64,000 bases of DNA from Alienimonas californiensis (GTDB lineage Bacteria > Planctomycetota > Planctomycetia > Planctomycetales > Planctomycetaceae). The notes under the pieces were generated by a model. It worked only from the letters and a program-made list of their open reading frames with translations, was not told the origin of the DNA and did no database searches. The stretch covers positions 2,994,823-3,058,822 of the forward strand of contig NZ_CP036265.1 of NCBI RefSeq assembly GCF_007743815.1. Reading direction: 5' to 3'. Position numbers and translations under genes: made by a program. This document shows positions 52,937 to 61,363 of the stretch, piece by piece (the stretch's first letter is position 1; every line of letters starts with the position of its first letter).

Positions 52937-54853
52937 TCACCACCCCTCCGGCGAGATCGGGCGGGCCGACAGCCGCGGGCGGTGACTTTCGCTGAGGATC
53001 GTCGTCGCTCCGCCGGGCGCCAGCGCGACCACGCGGCCGGCCGTCTCCACCCGCGCGAGCGGCAACTCGCGGGGGGCGGGGGGCGGCTCCCTCATCGTGG
53101 TCAGCGAACGGGTGGCCAGCGACAGCGGCCAGCGGGAGGTCGGCTCGCGGCGGACCGTGCGAGGTTCTTCCTCCTGCGAAGCGGCGAAGGTGAGCGTGAG
53201 CGGGTCCGCCTCGCCGAATCGCACCGCCAGCCGCACGCTGCCGTCCGGGCCGGGGCCGAGGTCGGTGAAGCGGATCGCCTCGCGGTTCGGGTCCGGCCCC
53301 TGAGCGACGACCAGCGGCCGCAGCGCCTCGCCCTCGGCCGCCTCCGTGGTGCGGAAGACCGCCGACGGCAGTCCCCACGCCCGGTCCGCGGTGAGGATCA
53401 CCCCGTGTCGGGGATCCACGGCGACGGAGACGCTGTTTCGCAGGGCCTCCGCGGCGACGGCGGGCAGTTCGCCGTTCACCGCCGCGGCGCACCGCACCAG
53501 CGCCGCGGGGGGCAGGTGGGCGACGGTCCGCGGGTCGCGGAGACGTTCGACCAGCTTGGCGTCGGAACCCTCCAGGTGCGTGCCGGCGTCTGCATAGACC
53601 ACGCACAGGGCGGCGGAGGACTGATCGGACTCCAGGTCGCCGTCGAGGTTCCGCAGCACGGCGTCCTCCGCGGCGGCGTAGCGGCGATGCTTGGTGAGTA
53701 CGCCGGCGGCGGCGAGGTTCACCTCCCAGGCGTCGCCCCCGCAGGCGAGGGCCTTCTCCGCAGCGTCGGCGGCGCCGGCCAAGCCGGAGTGCTCGCGGAT
53801 CATCGCCACGTTCGCCCAACTCGCGGCGAGCATCTGATCCCGTCGGAAGTGCCCGCCGCCCAGTTCGTCCAGCCTGCGGTAGGTGCGTTCGGCGTCCTCG
53901 AACAGCCCGAGCCGCTGCTGCGTACGGCCCAGGGCGTACCAGTAGGGCGGGTGGTAGGTGAGGTAACGTTCCAGCCGTTGCAGTCGCCGCAAGCGCGCGT
54001 CGGCGTCCGGGTCGGCTTGGGCCTCGGCGAGGCGGCGGAGGTCGTCGTCCCGCACCAGCCAGCCGTCAGGGATGTTCCGCTTGCGGGCCAGCTTCCAACT
54101 GGTGTCGAGGAACGCCCCGCTCTTGTCCAGCACGCCCTTCATCCGGTCCCGGTCGACCTTCCACAGGCCGGTGTCCCGATCCACCTGCATCCCCCGCAGG
54201 TCCCACCAGCTGCCGGCGCCGGTGCGGACGGCGCCGGCCACATCCGCCGTTGCGGCGTGCGTCAGCAGGGAGAAGCTGGTCACCGTCGCGTGCCGGGAGA
54301 CGCCGCGATGGTGCGATTGCTGCAGCACCGCGCGGTCCCGGTCCGCGATGCGGACGGCGGCGATCTCGTCCAGCACCGCGGTGTAGAGCCGCAGGACTTC
54401 CTCGTCCTCGATCGCGGCGAGGTTCAAGTTCGACAGGATGTGCGCCCGCTCCTCGGAGAGCACCTGATCGGTCGGGGAGCAACGGATGCGGTACAGGCTG
54501 GCCCGGCAGTAGTTCAGCGTGACGGCGGCGGACCGGCGGCCGGCCTCCTCCGCGTCGAAGCTGCTGCCGACCGACCCTTCAGCGACCACTGCTTCGGCAA
54601 CGGGGCCTTCAGCGACGGGCATCTCGGCGACGGGCGCCGCGGCGACGGGCGCCGCGGCGACGACCGGCGTGGCGACGACCGGGGCGGCATCTGCCGAAGC
54701 GGGCTCCGCTGCGGCAGGATCGACTGCAACGGGATCGGCTGCGGGCGTGCTCGTTTCCTCCACGGGGCAGAGCACGGCGTCGCCGGTCGCCTCGTCGGCG
54801 AACAGGGCGGGGGCGGACAGCAGCAGGGCGCAGGAAAACAGCAAGCGGGACAT
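52937..54853 (-). CDS. Secreted TPR-type protein with Ala-Pro-Val repeat linker
   Basis: The product has 638 residues from ATG 54853. The signal peptide covers about 1-19 (SRLLFSCALLLSAPALFA). A low-complexity linker (about 35-95) holds tandem blocks of the AAPVA/EGPVAEA kind, with an underlying DNA repeat near 54600-54690. A helical body follows. TPR-like hairpins are clear at about 290-420 (YWYALGRTQQRLGLFEDAERTYRRLDEL, AASWANVAMIREHSGLAGAADAAEKAL). The C-terminal part has a beta-rich domain with unknown fold. The frame opens back to 55081, but that part reads through repeat-derived sequence. No partner gene is adjacent. Confidence 0.78.
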   Translation of the reverse strand: MSRLLFSCALLLSAPALFADEATGDAVLCPVEETSTPAADPVAVDPAAAEPASADAAPVVATPVVAAAPVAAAPVAEMPVAEGPVAEAVVAEGSVGSSFDAEEAGRRSAAVTLNYCRASLYRIRCSPTDQVLSEERAHILSNLNLAAIEDEEVLRLYTAVLDEIAAVRIADRDRAVLQQSHHRGVSRHATVTSFSLLTHAATADVAGAVRTGAGSWWDLRGMQVDRDTGLWKVDRDRMKGVLDKSGAFLDTSWKLARKRNIPDGWLVRDDDLRRLAEAQADPDADARLRRLQRLERYLTYHPPYWYALGRTQQRLGLFEDAERTYRRLDELGGGHFRRDQMLAASWANVAMIREHSGLAGAADAAEKALACGGDAWEVNLAAAGVLTKHRRYAAAEDAVLRNLDGDLESDQSSAALCVVYADAGTHLEGSDAKLVERLRDPRTVAHLPPAALVRCAAAVNGELPAVAAEALRNSVSVAVDPRHGVILTADRAWGLPSAVFRTTEAAEGEALRPLVVAQGPDPNREAIRFTDLGPGPDGSVRLAVRFGEADPLTLTFAASQEEEPRTVRREPTSRWPLSLATRSLTTMREPPPAPRELPLARVETAGRVVALAPGGATTILSESHRPRLSARPISPEGW

Positions 54854-55190
54854 AGCAGTTCCGGAGGGGAACGGGCGGGCGTCCGGGCGGCGGCGTCCTT
54901 CGCCGGCGGACCATCGTCGGGCGGGCCGCCCCTCATGGGCGGTGAGCGGTCTCCGCAGTCGGCGGAGCGTCGGGAGACCTAAAGGCGAACGGCGTGCCGA
55001 AAATGGCGGGATCGCGTCTGGGCCTATCTGGAAAGAGCGGAGGCGTGTCCCCCGGGGCGTTCCCCCAACTGTAAATCCCACAACGCCGCCCCGTCGGATT
55101 CCAACCCGTTCGGTTGCGAAGAAGCCCGCGGCGACCCTGCGGGCCGTGCGGCGCCTGCGACGTGGGCAAGCCGCAGCGGCGGCCTGAAAG
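54854..55190. other. Intergenic region of about 340 bases
   Basis: It separates the TPR gene start from the repeat cluster at 55191. Several long frames cross it on both strands, but they show no recognisable content. A minus-strand frame reading SPKRKRGF is translated from the inverted repeat itself and is an artefact. No promoter stands out. Confidence 0.4.
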
Positions 55191-55276
55191 AAGTGAGCCC
55201 GAAGCGCAAGCGAGGCGGAGCGGCGGCGCCTCAGAAATCGGGTGCCGAAAGCCTCGCTTGCGCTTCGGGCTCACTT
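55191..55276. repeat. Perfect 26-bp inverted repeat (GAAGCG family)
   Basis: AAGTGAGCCCGAAGCGCAAG continuing CGAGGC (55191-55216) faces its exact complement at 55251-55276. The core CCCGAAGCG-AAGCGAGG is related to the CCCGAAGCGTCAGCGAGG core of the elements at 12.2 and 59.2 kb. Confidence 0.85.
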
Positions 55277-55289
55277 CCCGGGGGGGGCG

Positions 55290-55332
55290 CACGAAAGCGC
55301 CCCGACCGGGGGGCCCGGCCGGGGCGTTTTCG
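55290..55332 (-). terminator. Terminator-like hairpin after the DegT gene
   Basis: On the minus strand ACGAAAACGCCCCGGCCGG pairs, with two mismatches, with CCGGTCGGGGCGCTTTCGT. A run of A before the stem and T after it gives a bidirectional terminator. It starts 31 bases after the DegT-family stop codon. Confidence 0.7.
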
Positions 55333-55362
55333 TGTCGCTCGTCAGACCGCTCGTCCGGTCGC

Positions 55363-56541
55363 TCAGGCGGCGGCCCGCAGGAGGCGGGGGCGGCTGGGGA
55401 CGGCTTGGCGGCCGAGGCTCTTGCAGAGGGTCTGCACGACGATCTCCTGCCGTTCCTCGCCCAGTTCCGCGAAGATCGGCAGGGCCATCACTTCGTCGCA
55501 GGCCCGCTCGGAGACGGGCAGCTGGCCCCGCTTGTAGCCCAGGTCCGCGAAGCAGGTTTGCAGGTGCAGCGGCTTGGGGTAGTAGACCGCCGCCCCCACG
55601 CCCGCGGCCCGCATCTTGCCGATCACGCCGTCCCGCTTGCCGTTCGGCACGCGGGTGACGTACTGGTTGTAGACATGGCGGCGCTCCGGCAGACGTACCG
55701 GCGGCTGGATCGCGTCGGCGACGCGGTAGTCGCTCAGCAGGGCGTCGTAACGCTCGGCGTTTGCGCGGCGGGCTTCGGTCCAGTCGTCGAGGTGGCGGAG
55801 CTTCACCTTTAATACGGCCGCCTGGAGGGCGTCCAGCCGGCTGTTCAGGCCGACTTCCACGTGCTCGTAGCCGCCGACGTCCCCGTGCACGCGGAGGCGG
55901 TTCAGGCGGGCGGCGATCTCGTCGTCGTCCGTGGTCATCATGCCGCCGTCGCCTGCCCCGCCGAGGTTCTTGGTGGGGAAGAAGCTGAAACAGGCGACCG
56001 TGCCCAGCACGCCGCTGCGGCGGCCGCGGTACTCGGCGCCGATGCTCTGGGCGGCGTCCTCGATGATGTGCAGATCGTGCTTCTGGGCGATCCGCCAGAT
56101 CGGGTCCATCTCCGCGGTCTGGCCGAAGATGTGCACCGGCATGATCGCCTTGGTGCGGTCGGTGATCGCGTCCTCGATCGCGTCGGGATCGATGTTGAAG
56201 CCGTCCGGTTCCACGTCCACGAACACCGGCGTCGCCCCGACGCGGTGAATGCTGCCGGCGGTGGCGAAGAAGGTGAACGGGCTGGTGATGACCTCGTCGC
56301 CCGGGCCCACGCCGCAGGCCATCAGGGCCAGCAGCAGGGCGTCGGTGCCGCTGGCGCAGCCGATCGCGTGCCGGGCGTCGCAGTATTCGGCGGCGTCGGC
56401 CTCGAAGTTGGAGACCTCCTCGCCCAGCACGAAGGCCTGCGATTCAAAGACGCGGCTGACCGCTTCCATGACCTCCGTGCGGATGGTCGCGTGTTGCGCC
56501 TGCAGGTCGATGAACGGAACCGGGGTCGAACTGTGAGACAT
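55363..56541 (-). CDS. DegT/DnrJ/EryC1/StrS family PLP-dependent aminotransferase
   Basis: The product has 392 residues. Such enzymes transaminate nucleotide-linked keto-sugars. The start [16 protein letters not shown] is typical. [71 protein letters not shown] and [17 protein letters not shown] (PLP lysine in TKNLG) are the hallmarks. ATG 56541 was chosen; the frame to 56712 has no domain content. No other nucleotide-sugar gene lies near, which suggests a role in surface glycan synthesis encoded elsewhere. Confidence 0.94.
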   Translation of the reverse strand: MSHSSTPVPFIDLQAQHATIRTEVMEAVSRVFESQAFVLGEEVSNFEADAAEYCDARHAIGCASGTDALLLALMACGVGPGDEVITSPFTFFATAGSIHRVGATPVFVDVEPDGFNIDPDAIEDAITDRTKAIMPVHIFGQTAEMDPIWRIAQKHDLHIIEDAAQSIGAEYRGRRSGVLGTVACFSFFPTKNLGGAGDGGMMTTDDDEIAARLNRLRVHGDVGGYEHVEVGLNSRLDALQAAVLKVKLRHLDDWTEARRANAERYDALLSDYRVADAIQPPVRLPERRHVYNQYVTRVPNGKRDGVIGKMRAAGVGAAVYYPKPLHLQTCFADLGYKRGQLPVSERACDEVMALPIFAELGEERQEIVVQTLCKSLGRQAVPSRPRLLRAAA

Positions 56542-56659
56542 CTGGCGGACGTTTCGTGACGCGGATGGGCGAGGGATCGTTGCGGGCGACGCGGGGGGTC
56601 TCATAGGTCCGTCGCCGTTGCGCGCGAAACCCCGGTCTGCGTTTCTTTCGACGGATTCG

Positions 56660-57433
56660 TCATTCGTCCGAACCGCCCGCCGCGGCGCCGGCGGGCTGGG
56701 CGCTTTGGGCACGTTTGGCCCGGTACTCCGCGAGCGTGCCCTCCGGGTCGGCCTCGAAGGCGGCGACGCAGCCCGTGCAGCACACGTAGTAGGTCTTGCC
56801 GGCGTGTTCGACGGCGATCGTGCCGAGCCCGCCGGTGACCACGCACTCCGGCCCGCCCAGCGAACTCTCCGCCAGCCGTTCCCCGGCCCGCGTGTAGCCG
56901 ACCTCCGCCACCCGCAGAAAGCGGCCGGTCGGGGAACTGCGGCGTTCGATCAGCAGGGTGAACCGCTTGTCGCTCAGGCGTTTGAACGTGAGGCGGTCGG
57001 AGCCGTCCTCCTTCGGCTCAAACGTGACCGTGTCGCCCAACGACGCGGCCGAGAGCGTCGCCGTCTTCCCGCCGGGCGGGGTGAATTGGCCCACGAAGCC
57101 CTTGCCGACGGCGCCCTTGCCGTCCGACGCCGGCCGGACGAGCAGGCGGAGGGTTTCCTTGCCCTCTTCCACCTCGAACCGCACCGCGGGGCGGTTGGGA
57201 TCGGAAAAATCCCAGACCCATTCGGCCGTCTCCCGCCACGCCCCCTCGCGGGAGCCGCGGCGGACCTGCCCCACGCCCCGCCACTGCCCGACCAGCGGGT
57301 TCAGCGGGGCGAGCGCGGCTTTGGCGGCCGCCACGTTCGGCCCGTCCGCGTTCGCATCGGCCACAGCCGTCGCGTCCGTCGGGCCGTCGCCCGGGGGCAG
57401 GAAAAAGACCATGACCAGCGGGAGGGCGTTCAT
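56660..57433 (-). CDS. Secreted protein with C-terminal YHS/TRASH-like metal-binding segment
   Basis: The product has 257 residues. A short hydrophobic N terminus (about 3-13) may be a signal peptide or anchor. A lipocalin-like beta region lies at about 45-185 ([16 protein letters not shown] ... [30 protein letters not shown]). The C-terminal end carries [20 protein letters not shown], then [16 protein letters not shown]. These cysteines match the YHS/TRASH-type heavy-metal motif of copper-related proteins. A role in metal sensing or delivery is inferred. Confidence 0.75.
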   Translation of the reverse strand: MNALPLVMVFFLPPGDGPTDATAVADANADGPNVAAAKAALAPLNPLVGQWRGVGQVRRGSREGAWRETAEWVWDFSDPNRPAVRFEVEEGKETLRLLVRPASDGKGAVGKGFVGQFTPPGGKTATLSAASLGDTVTFEPKEDGSDRLTFKRLSDKRFTLLIERRSSPTGRFLRVAEVGYTRAGERLAESSLGGPECVVTGGLGTIAVEHAGKTYYVCCTGCVAAFEADPEGTLAEYRAKRAQSAQPAGAAAGGSDE

Positions 57434-57473
57434 CTTCCCTATCCTACCGCCCCGACCGTCGCAAGTTGCGCGG

Positions 57474-58352
57474 CTAACTCAAGTCGACCTCGATTTCCCC
57501 CCGGGTCAGGGCCCGGAAGTCGGCGAGCAGGTCGTTCGTGATCGGGCCGGGTTTGCCGTCGCCGATGGGGCGGCCGTCCAGGGAGACGGCGGCGATCACC
57601 TCGGCGGCGCTGCCGGTCAGGAAGCACTCGTCGGCGGTGTAGATGTCGTGGCGGACCATCGCCTCCTCCCGCACCTCCAACCCCCGTCGCTTCGCTAACT
57701 GAATCACTGCGGCCCGGGTCAGGCCGGCGAGGATGCCGGCGTCCAGCGGGGGCGTTTTGATCACGCCGCGCTTGATGACGAAAATATTGTCGCCGGTGCA
57801 CTCGGCGACCTGGCCGACGTGGTTCAACATCAACACCTCGCCGGCCCCGGCGGCGAAGCCCTCGATCTTGGCGAGGATGTTGTTGAGGTAGTTCAGCGAC
57901 TTCACCCGGGCCGGCAGGGCCGCGGGGTGATTGCGGATCGTCCCGGAGGTGATCAGCTTCAGGCCGCTCTGGTACAGCTCTTTGGGGTAGAGGGCGATGT
58001 CCGCAGCGATCACGATCACCTGCGGGTTCGCCGTCTTGCGGATGTCCAACCCCAGCGCCCCGCTGCCGCGGGTCACCACGAGGCGGACGTAGCCGTCCGT
58101 GACCCCGTTGGCCTCGACCGTCTGTTCCACCGCGGCCTTTACCTCGGCCGGGGACATCGGGATTTCGAGGTGAATCGCCTTGGCGGACTCGAACAGCCGG
58201 TCGATGTGCGCGTCGTGCAGGAAGACGCTGCCGCCGTAGACGCGGATGCCCTCGAACACGCCGTCGCCGTAGAGCAGGCCGTGGTCGAAGACGCTGACGG
58301 TCGCCTCGGCTTCGGGGACGAGACGGCCGGCGAGGAAAACGTGCTGGGTCAT
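57474..58352 (-). CDS. ilvE: Branched-chain amino acid aminotransferase
   Basis: The product has 292 residues, PLP fold type IV. It transfers amino groups between glutamate and the keto acids of Val, Leu and Ile. The start VFLAGRLVPEAEATVSVFDHGLLYGDGVFEGIRVYGG is the family signature. The PLP lysine lies in ARVKSLNYLNNILAKIE, and CTGDNIFVIKRG and CFLTGSAAEV are the cofactor-binding segments. D-alanine aminotransferase and aminodeoxychorismate lyase share the fold; the substrate call is most likely. It precedes the ABC-transporter gene on the opposite side of a facing repeat. Confidence 0.92.
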   Translation of the reverse strand: MTQHVFLAGRLVPEAEATVSVFDHGLLYGDGVFEGIRVYGGSVFLHDAHIDRLFESAKAIHLEIPMSPAEVKAAVEQTVEANGVTDGYVRLVVTRGSGALGLDIRKTANPQVIVIAADIALYPKELYQSGLKLITSGTIRNHPAALPARVKSLNYLNNILAKIEGFAAGAGEVLMLNHVGQVAECTGDNIFVIKRGVIKTPPLDAGILAGLTRAAVIQLAKRRGLEVREEAMVRHDIYTADECFLTGSAAEVIAAVSLDGRPIGDGKPGPITNDLLADFRALTRGEIEVDLS

Positions 58353-58361
58353 GGACGTAGT

Positions 58362-58432
58362 GTAGGGTCCGCTGAGCGGACCGTCGCCGGCACGTCCGGA
58401 CCACTTTGCCCGGTCCGCGGAGCGAACCCTAC
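58362..58432. repeat. GTAGGGTCCGCT inverted repeat carrying a stop codon
   Basis: GTAGGGTCCGCTGAGCGGAC (from 58362) faces GGTCCGCGGAGCGAACCCTAC (58412-58432), with three mismatches in 21. The head is shared with 36046. On the minus strand the first arm begins GTAGGGTTCGC, and its TAG (58431-58429) is the stop codon of the ABC ATPase. Confidence 0.85.
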
Positions 58433-59154
58433 GCGGCGCGGCGGAGCGGCTCGACGCGGTCTTCCACCCGACCCCGCAGCAGGCGGACGGTTCGGTCGGC
58501 GGTGGCGGCGAGGGCGTCGTCGTGGGTGACCATCACGACCGTCAGGCCCTCGTCGTTCAACTCGCGGAGCAGGGCGATCACCTCGGCTTCGACCTCGCCG
58601 TCGAGGTTCCCGGTCGGTTCGTCGGCCAGCAGGATCTGCGGTTCGGAGATCAGCGCCCGGGCGATCGCCGCCCGCTGCATCTCCCCGCCGGACAGTTCCT
58701 TCGGGGTGTGCGTCAGGCGGTGACCCAGGCCGACGCGGTCCAGAATCTCCGAGGCATGCGCCCGGTAGACCTTGCGGTTCTTCCAGTAGACCGGCATCGA
58801 GTGCCGGATCATCAGCGGGGTGAGCACGTTCTCCAGCAGGGTGAGTTCCGGCAGGAGGTGATAGAACTGAAAGACGAAGCCGAACACGCGGTTCCGCAAA
58901 CGGTCGCGGGTGCGGGCGGGCAGGTGGTCGATGCGGTCGGCGCCGAGGCGGATCTCGCCGACGTCCGGGGAGTCCAGCAGGCCGAGCAGGTGCATCAGCG
59001 TGCTCTTGCCGCAACCGGACTGGCCGACGACGGAGACGAACTCGCCGGGAAGGACGCTGAGGTTCACGCCCCGCAGCACGTCCACGGCGTTCTCCCCCTT
59101 GCGGTAGGCCTTCTCGACCGCGACGGCGTGCAGGGGTTGGGGCTGTTCGTTCAT
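58429..59154 (-). CDS. LolD-type ABC transporter ATP-binding protein
   Basis: The product has 241 residues. Walker A is GQSGCGKS, the signature is ELSGGEMQRAAIARAL, Walker B is ILLADEPTGNLD and the H-loop is VTHDD. This is the MacB/LolD subgroup of ATPases that power extraction of lipoproteins or efflux through FtsX-like permeases. The partner permease is the next gene upstream on the same strand (59271-61046). Between them lies a repeated inverted element, so coupling is not tight. The insert YHLLPELTLLENVLTPLMIR is typical of the subgroup. Confidence 0.94.
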   Translation of the reverse strand: MNEQPQPLHAVAVEKAYRKGENAVDVLRGVNLSVLPGEFVSVVGQSGCGKSTLMHLLGLLDSPDVGEIRLGADRIDHLPARTRDRLRNRVFGFVFQFYHLLPELTLLENVLTPLMIRHSMPVYWKNRKVYRAHASEILDRVGLGHRLTHTPKELSGGEMQRAAIARALISEPQILLADEPTGNLDGEVEAEVIALLRELNDEGLTVVMVTHDDALAATADRTVRLLRGRVEDRVEPLRRAA

Positions 59155-59172
59155 CGGGCCGGGAGTTCGATG

Positions 59173-59250
59173 TTGTGGGCTTACTAACCCGAAGCGTCAG
59201 CGGGGGACCGAACCCGAGTAATAAACCGGCCCTCGCTGACGCGTCGGGTT
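59173..59250. repeat. Inverted-repeat element, copy of the 12.2-kb element
   Basis: TTGTGGGCTTACTAACCCGA and the following arm AACCCGAAGCGTCAGCGGGGG (59186-59206) face CCCTCGCTGACGCGTCGGGTT (59230-59250) with two mismatches. The 35 bases from 59173 differ from 12205-12239 at only three positions. It lies between the permease and ATPase genes. Confidence 0.85.
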
Positions 59251-59270
59251 GTTGGACCGGCGACAGCGAC

Positions 59271-61046
59271 TCACTCGTACCGCAGGGCCTGGACGGGGTG
59301 CAGGGCGGCGGCGCGGCGGGCCGGCAGGATGCTCGCGGCGACGGCGATGAACACCGCCCCCAGCGCCACCCAGAAGACCGTCAGCGGGTCGACCCGGGTG
59401 GGGATCTCCGGGAAGTAGTAGATCCGCTCGTCGAACACTTCGCGGCCGGTCAGGTAGGAGATGAACTTCTCCACCTCGTTGATGTACCGCACGAACAGCA
59501 GGCCCAGCACGACGCCGGCCCCGGCGCCGACCAGCCCGAGGCTGATACCGTAGCTCAGGAAGATGCTCATGATCCCCCGCGACCCGGCGCCGAGGGCCTT
59601 GAGGATGCCGATGTCCCGCGTCTTCTCGACGACGATCATGTAAAAGATCGCCAAGATCCCGAAGCCGGCGACGGCGACGATCAGGAACAGCAGGACGTTG
59701 AGGATCGTCGTTTCCATATCGACCGCGGCCAGCAGCGGGCCCTGCTTGCTCTCCCAAGTGCCCACGCTGAAGCGTTCGGCGGGGAAGGCCTGTTTGAGGG
59801 CGGCGACGGCGACGGCGGGGTCCACGCCCTCCTTCAGCTTGATCTGCACGGTGGTGACGCTGCGGGAGAGCGGCAGGCAGTCGGTCTTGGGGAGCGTGAT
59901 CTCCTCGCCCGGCTCGTGCCAGCTGCCCAGCCGGACGACGGCGTAGGGGCCTTCGAGCCGCACCACCTGCCCGGACTGGCCGGCGTGCGGGCCGCTGAGG
60001 GCCTTGATCTCCCGGCCGACGGTCACGCTGCGGTCGTTCTCGTCCGGCACGAGCATCCCGCGGACCTCCTGCAGGCGCTCGATGTTGCAGAAGACGACGC
60101 GGCTGTCGTACTCGCTCATGCCGCTTTTGAAGACGTCCGTGACGGTCGCGTTCATCGTGGCGGACTCCGGCGGGCCGTTGCTGCCGGCCTTCACCGTGGT
60201 CAGGGTGACGCGCTGGCCGGGCTGGACCAGCAGGCGTTCCTCGATTGAGCCGTCGGCGGTCTCGATCGGCACGCTGATGAGCTGCTTCCCGATCATCACC
60301 CGGCCGTCCAGCAGCCCGTCGCGGCTCTCCGGGGCCTGGGCGGGAGCCGGGGCGACCGCGGCGAACGGGTCCGGCACCAGGGCGGAGCCGCCTTCCGAAG
60401 CGTACGGCTGGCTGTCGCCGACCCACTCCTCGCTGTCGGCGCCCCAGTCGGCGCCGGCGGCGGAGGCGGGCAGGATCCCGCCGCCCTGCGAGGCCGACTG
60501 GGCACTGGCGAGGCGGTGGCGGAGCACGTCCAGATCGTGCATCCGCTGGCAGAGTTCCATCGCCTCGGGCGTCAGGTTCCAGCCGAGTTCCTCCTCCAGG
60601 CTCCGCTGGGCCGGCTCGACGACCTTGCCGTCCTTCATCACCGGCTGGTAGCTGGCGAGGTTCTCCTTGAGCGGCCCGACTTTGCTTTTGCCGCGGGGGT
60701 CGATGCCGATCAGCTGCACGGGGCGATGGATCGGCTCGCCGCCGTAGTCGAAGCTCATGACGGCGTACATCTCCACCGTCGGGGTGGCCGCCTCGATCAT
60801 GCCGGGGGCGGCGGCCATGGCCCGGGCGATCAGGCCCTCGGGGTTCTCATGGCCCTGCAAACTGTGCGTTTCGATGACCACGTCGGCCAGCAGGCCGCGG
60901 ATGCGGTCCTTCATCTCCGTGGTGAAACCGGCCATCACGGAGTTCACCACGATCATCGTCGCCACGCCCAGCGTGACCGAGATGATGCTCGCCAGCGCGA
61001 TGTAGCGGGTGCGGAGATACCGCAGGCAGAGGAGCAGCTTGTACAT
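59271..61046 (-). CDS. LolC/LolE-type ABC permease (FtsX family)
   Basis: The product has 591 residues. The N-terminal TM helix (about 17-41, YLRTRYIALASIISVTLGVATMIVVNS) is followed by a large periplasmic domain of ~400 residues. Three C-terminal TM helices complete the FtsX fold (LLFLIVAVAGFGILAIFYMIVVEKTRDIGILKALG, GIMSIFLSYGISLGLVGAGAGVVLGLLF, VFWVALGAVFIAVAASILPARRAAALHPVQALRYE). The PAR...P-x-x-A-L-R-Y-E end is the family's coupling motif. The periplasmic domain is longer than in enteric LolC (~400 residues in all), with an Ala/Pro/Asp-rich insertion near 200-240. Planctomycetes have an unusual envelope; the cargo may differ from lipoproteins. Confidence 0.93.
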   Translation of the reverse strand: MYKLLLCLRYLRTRYIALASIISVTLGVATMIVVNSVMAGFTTEMKDRIRGLLADVVIETHSLQGHENPEGLIARAMAAAPGMIEAATPTVEMYAVMSFDYGGEPIHRPVQLIGIDPRGKSKVGPLKENLASYQPVMKDGKVVEPAQRSLEEELGWNLTPEAMELCQRMHDLDVLRHRLASAQSASQGGGILPASAAGADWGADSEEWVGDSQPYASEGGSALVPDPFAAVAPAPAQAPESRDGLLDGRVMIGKQLISVPIETADGSIEERLLVQPGQRVTLTTVKAGSNGPPESATMNATVTDVFKSGMSEYDSRVVFCNIERLQEVRGMLVPDENDRSVTVGREIKALSGPHAGQSGQVVRLEGPYAVVRLGSWHEPGEEITLPKTDCLPLSRSVTTVQIKLKEGVDPAVAVAALKQAFPAERFSVGTWESKQGPLLAAVDMETTILNVLLFLIVAVAGFGILAIFYMIVVEKTRDIGILKALGAGSRGIMSIFLSYGISLGLVGAGAGVVLGLLFVRYINEVEKFISYLTGREVFDERIYYFPEIPTRVDPLTVFWVALGAVFIAVAASILPARRAAALHPVQALRYE

Positions 61047-61363
61047 CGCATCCGTGCGAGCGGGACGTGGGGGTTCCCCCCGCTTGAAGGGAACTGCCGC
61101 GGGAAGATACGGGAACCGGGCCGGTACGGAAAGATCGGTTCGGGCGCGGACGATTGAGAGGCGACGGATCTGTCCCGCCCGGCCGCTGCGTTAGGGGAAG
61201 GCTGGAAGAGTTTTCCGGTTCGTCCGCCGAACGGGGCGGACCGCCGGACGCTCACGCGGGCCTGCCTCGCGGACCGAACACCGGGATCGGGCACGACGCC
61301 CCCGCCGTTCGGCGCGCTTTCGTCGATCGCACACCGCATTCCCCGGGCAGGACGCCCCGCCGC
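61047..61363. other. Intergenic region of about 320 bases between divergent genes
   Basis: It must hold the promoters of the permease gene (minus strand) and the MMPL gene (plus strand). Several weak frames cross it without homology. I see no clear -35/-10 pair, hairpin or regulatory repeat. No member of the repeat families above is in this region. Confidence 0.4.

Noticed and set aside
54933-55292. A minus-strand frame with SPKRKRGF and ACASGSL
   Set aside because: The peptide is the translation of the inverted repeat arms (CGAAGCGCAAGCG) and is a well-known type of false gene in such genomes.
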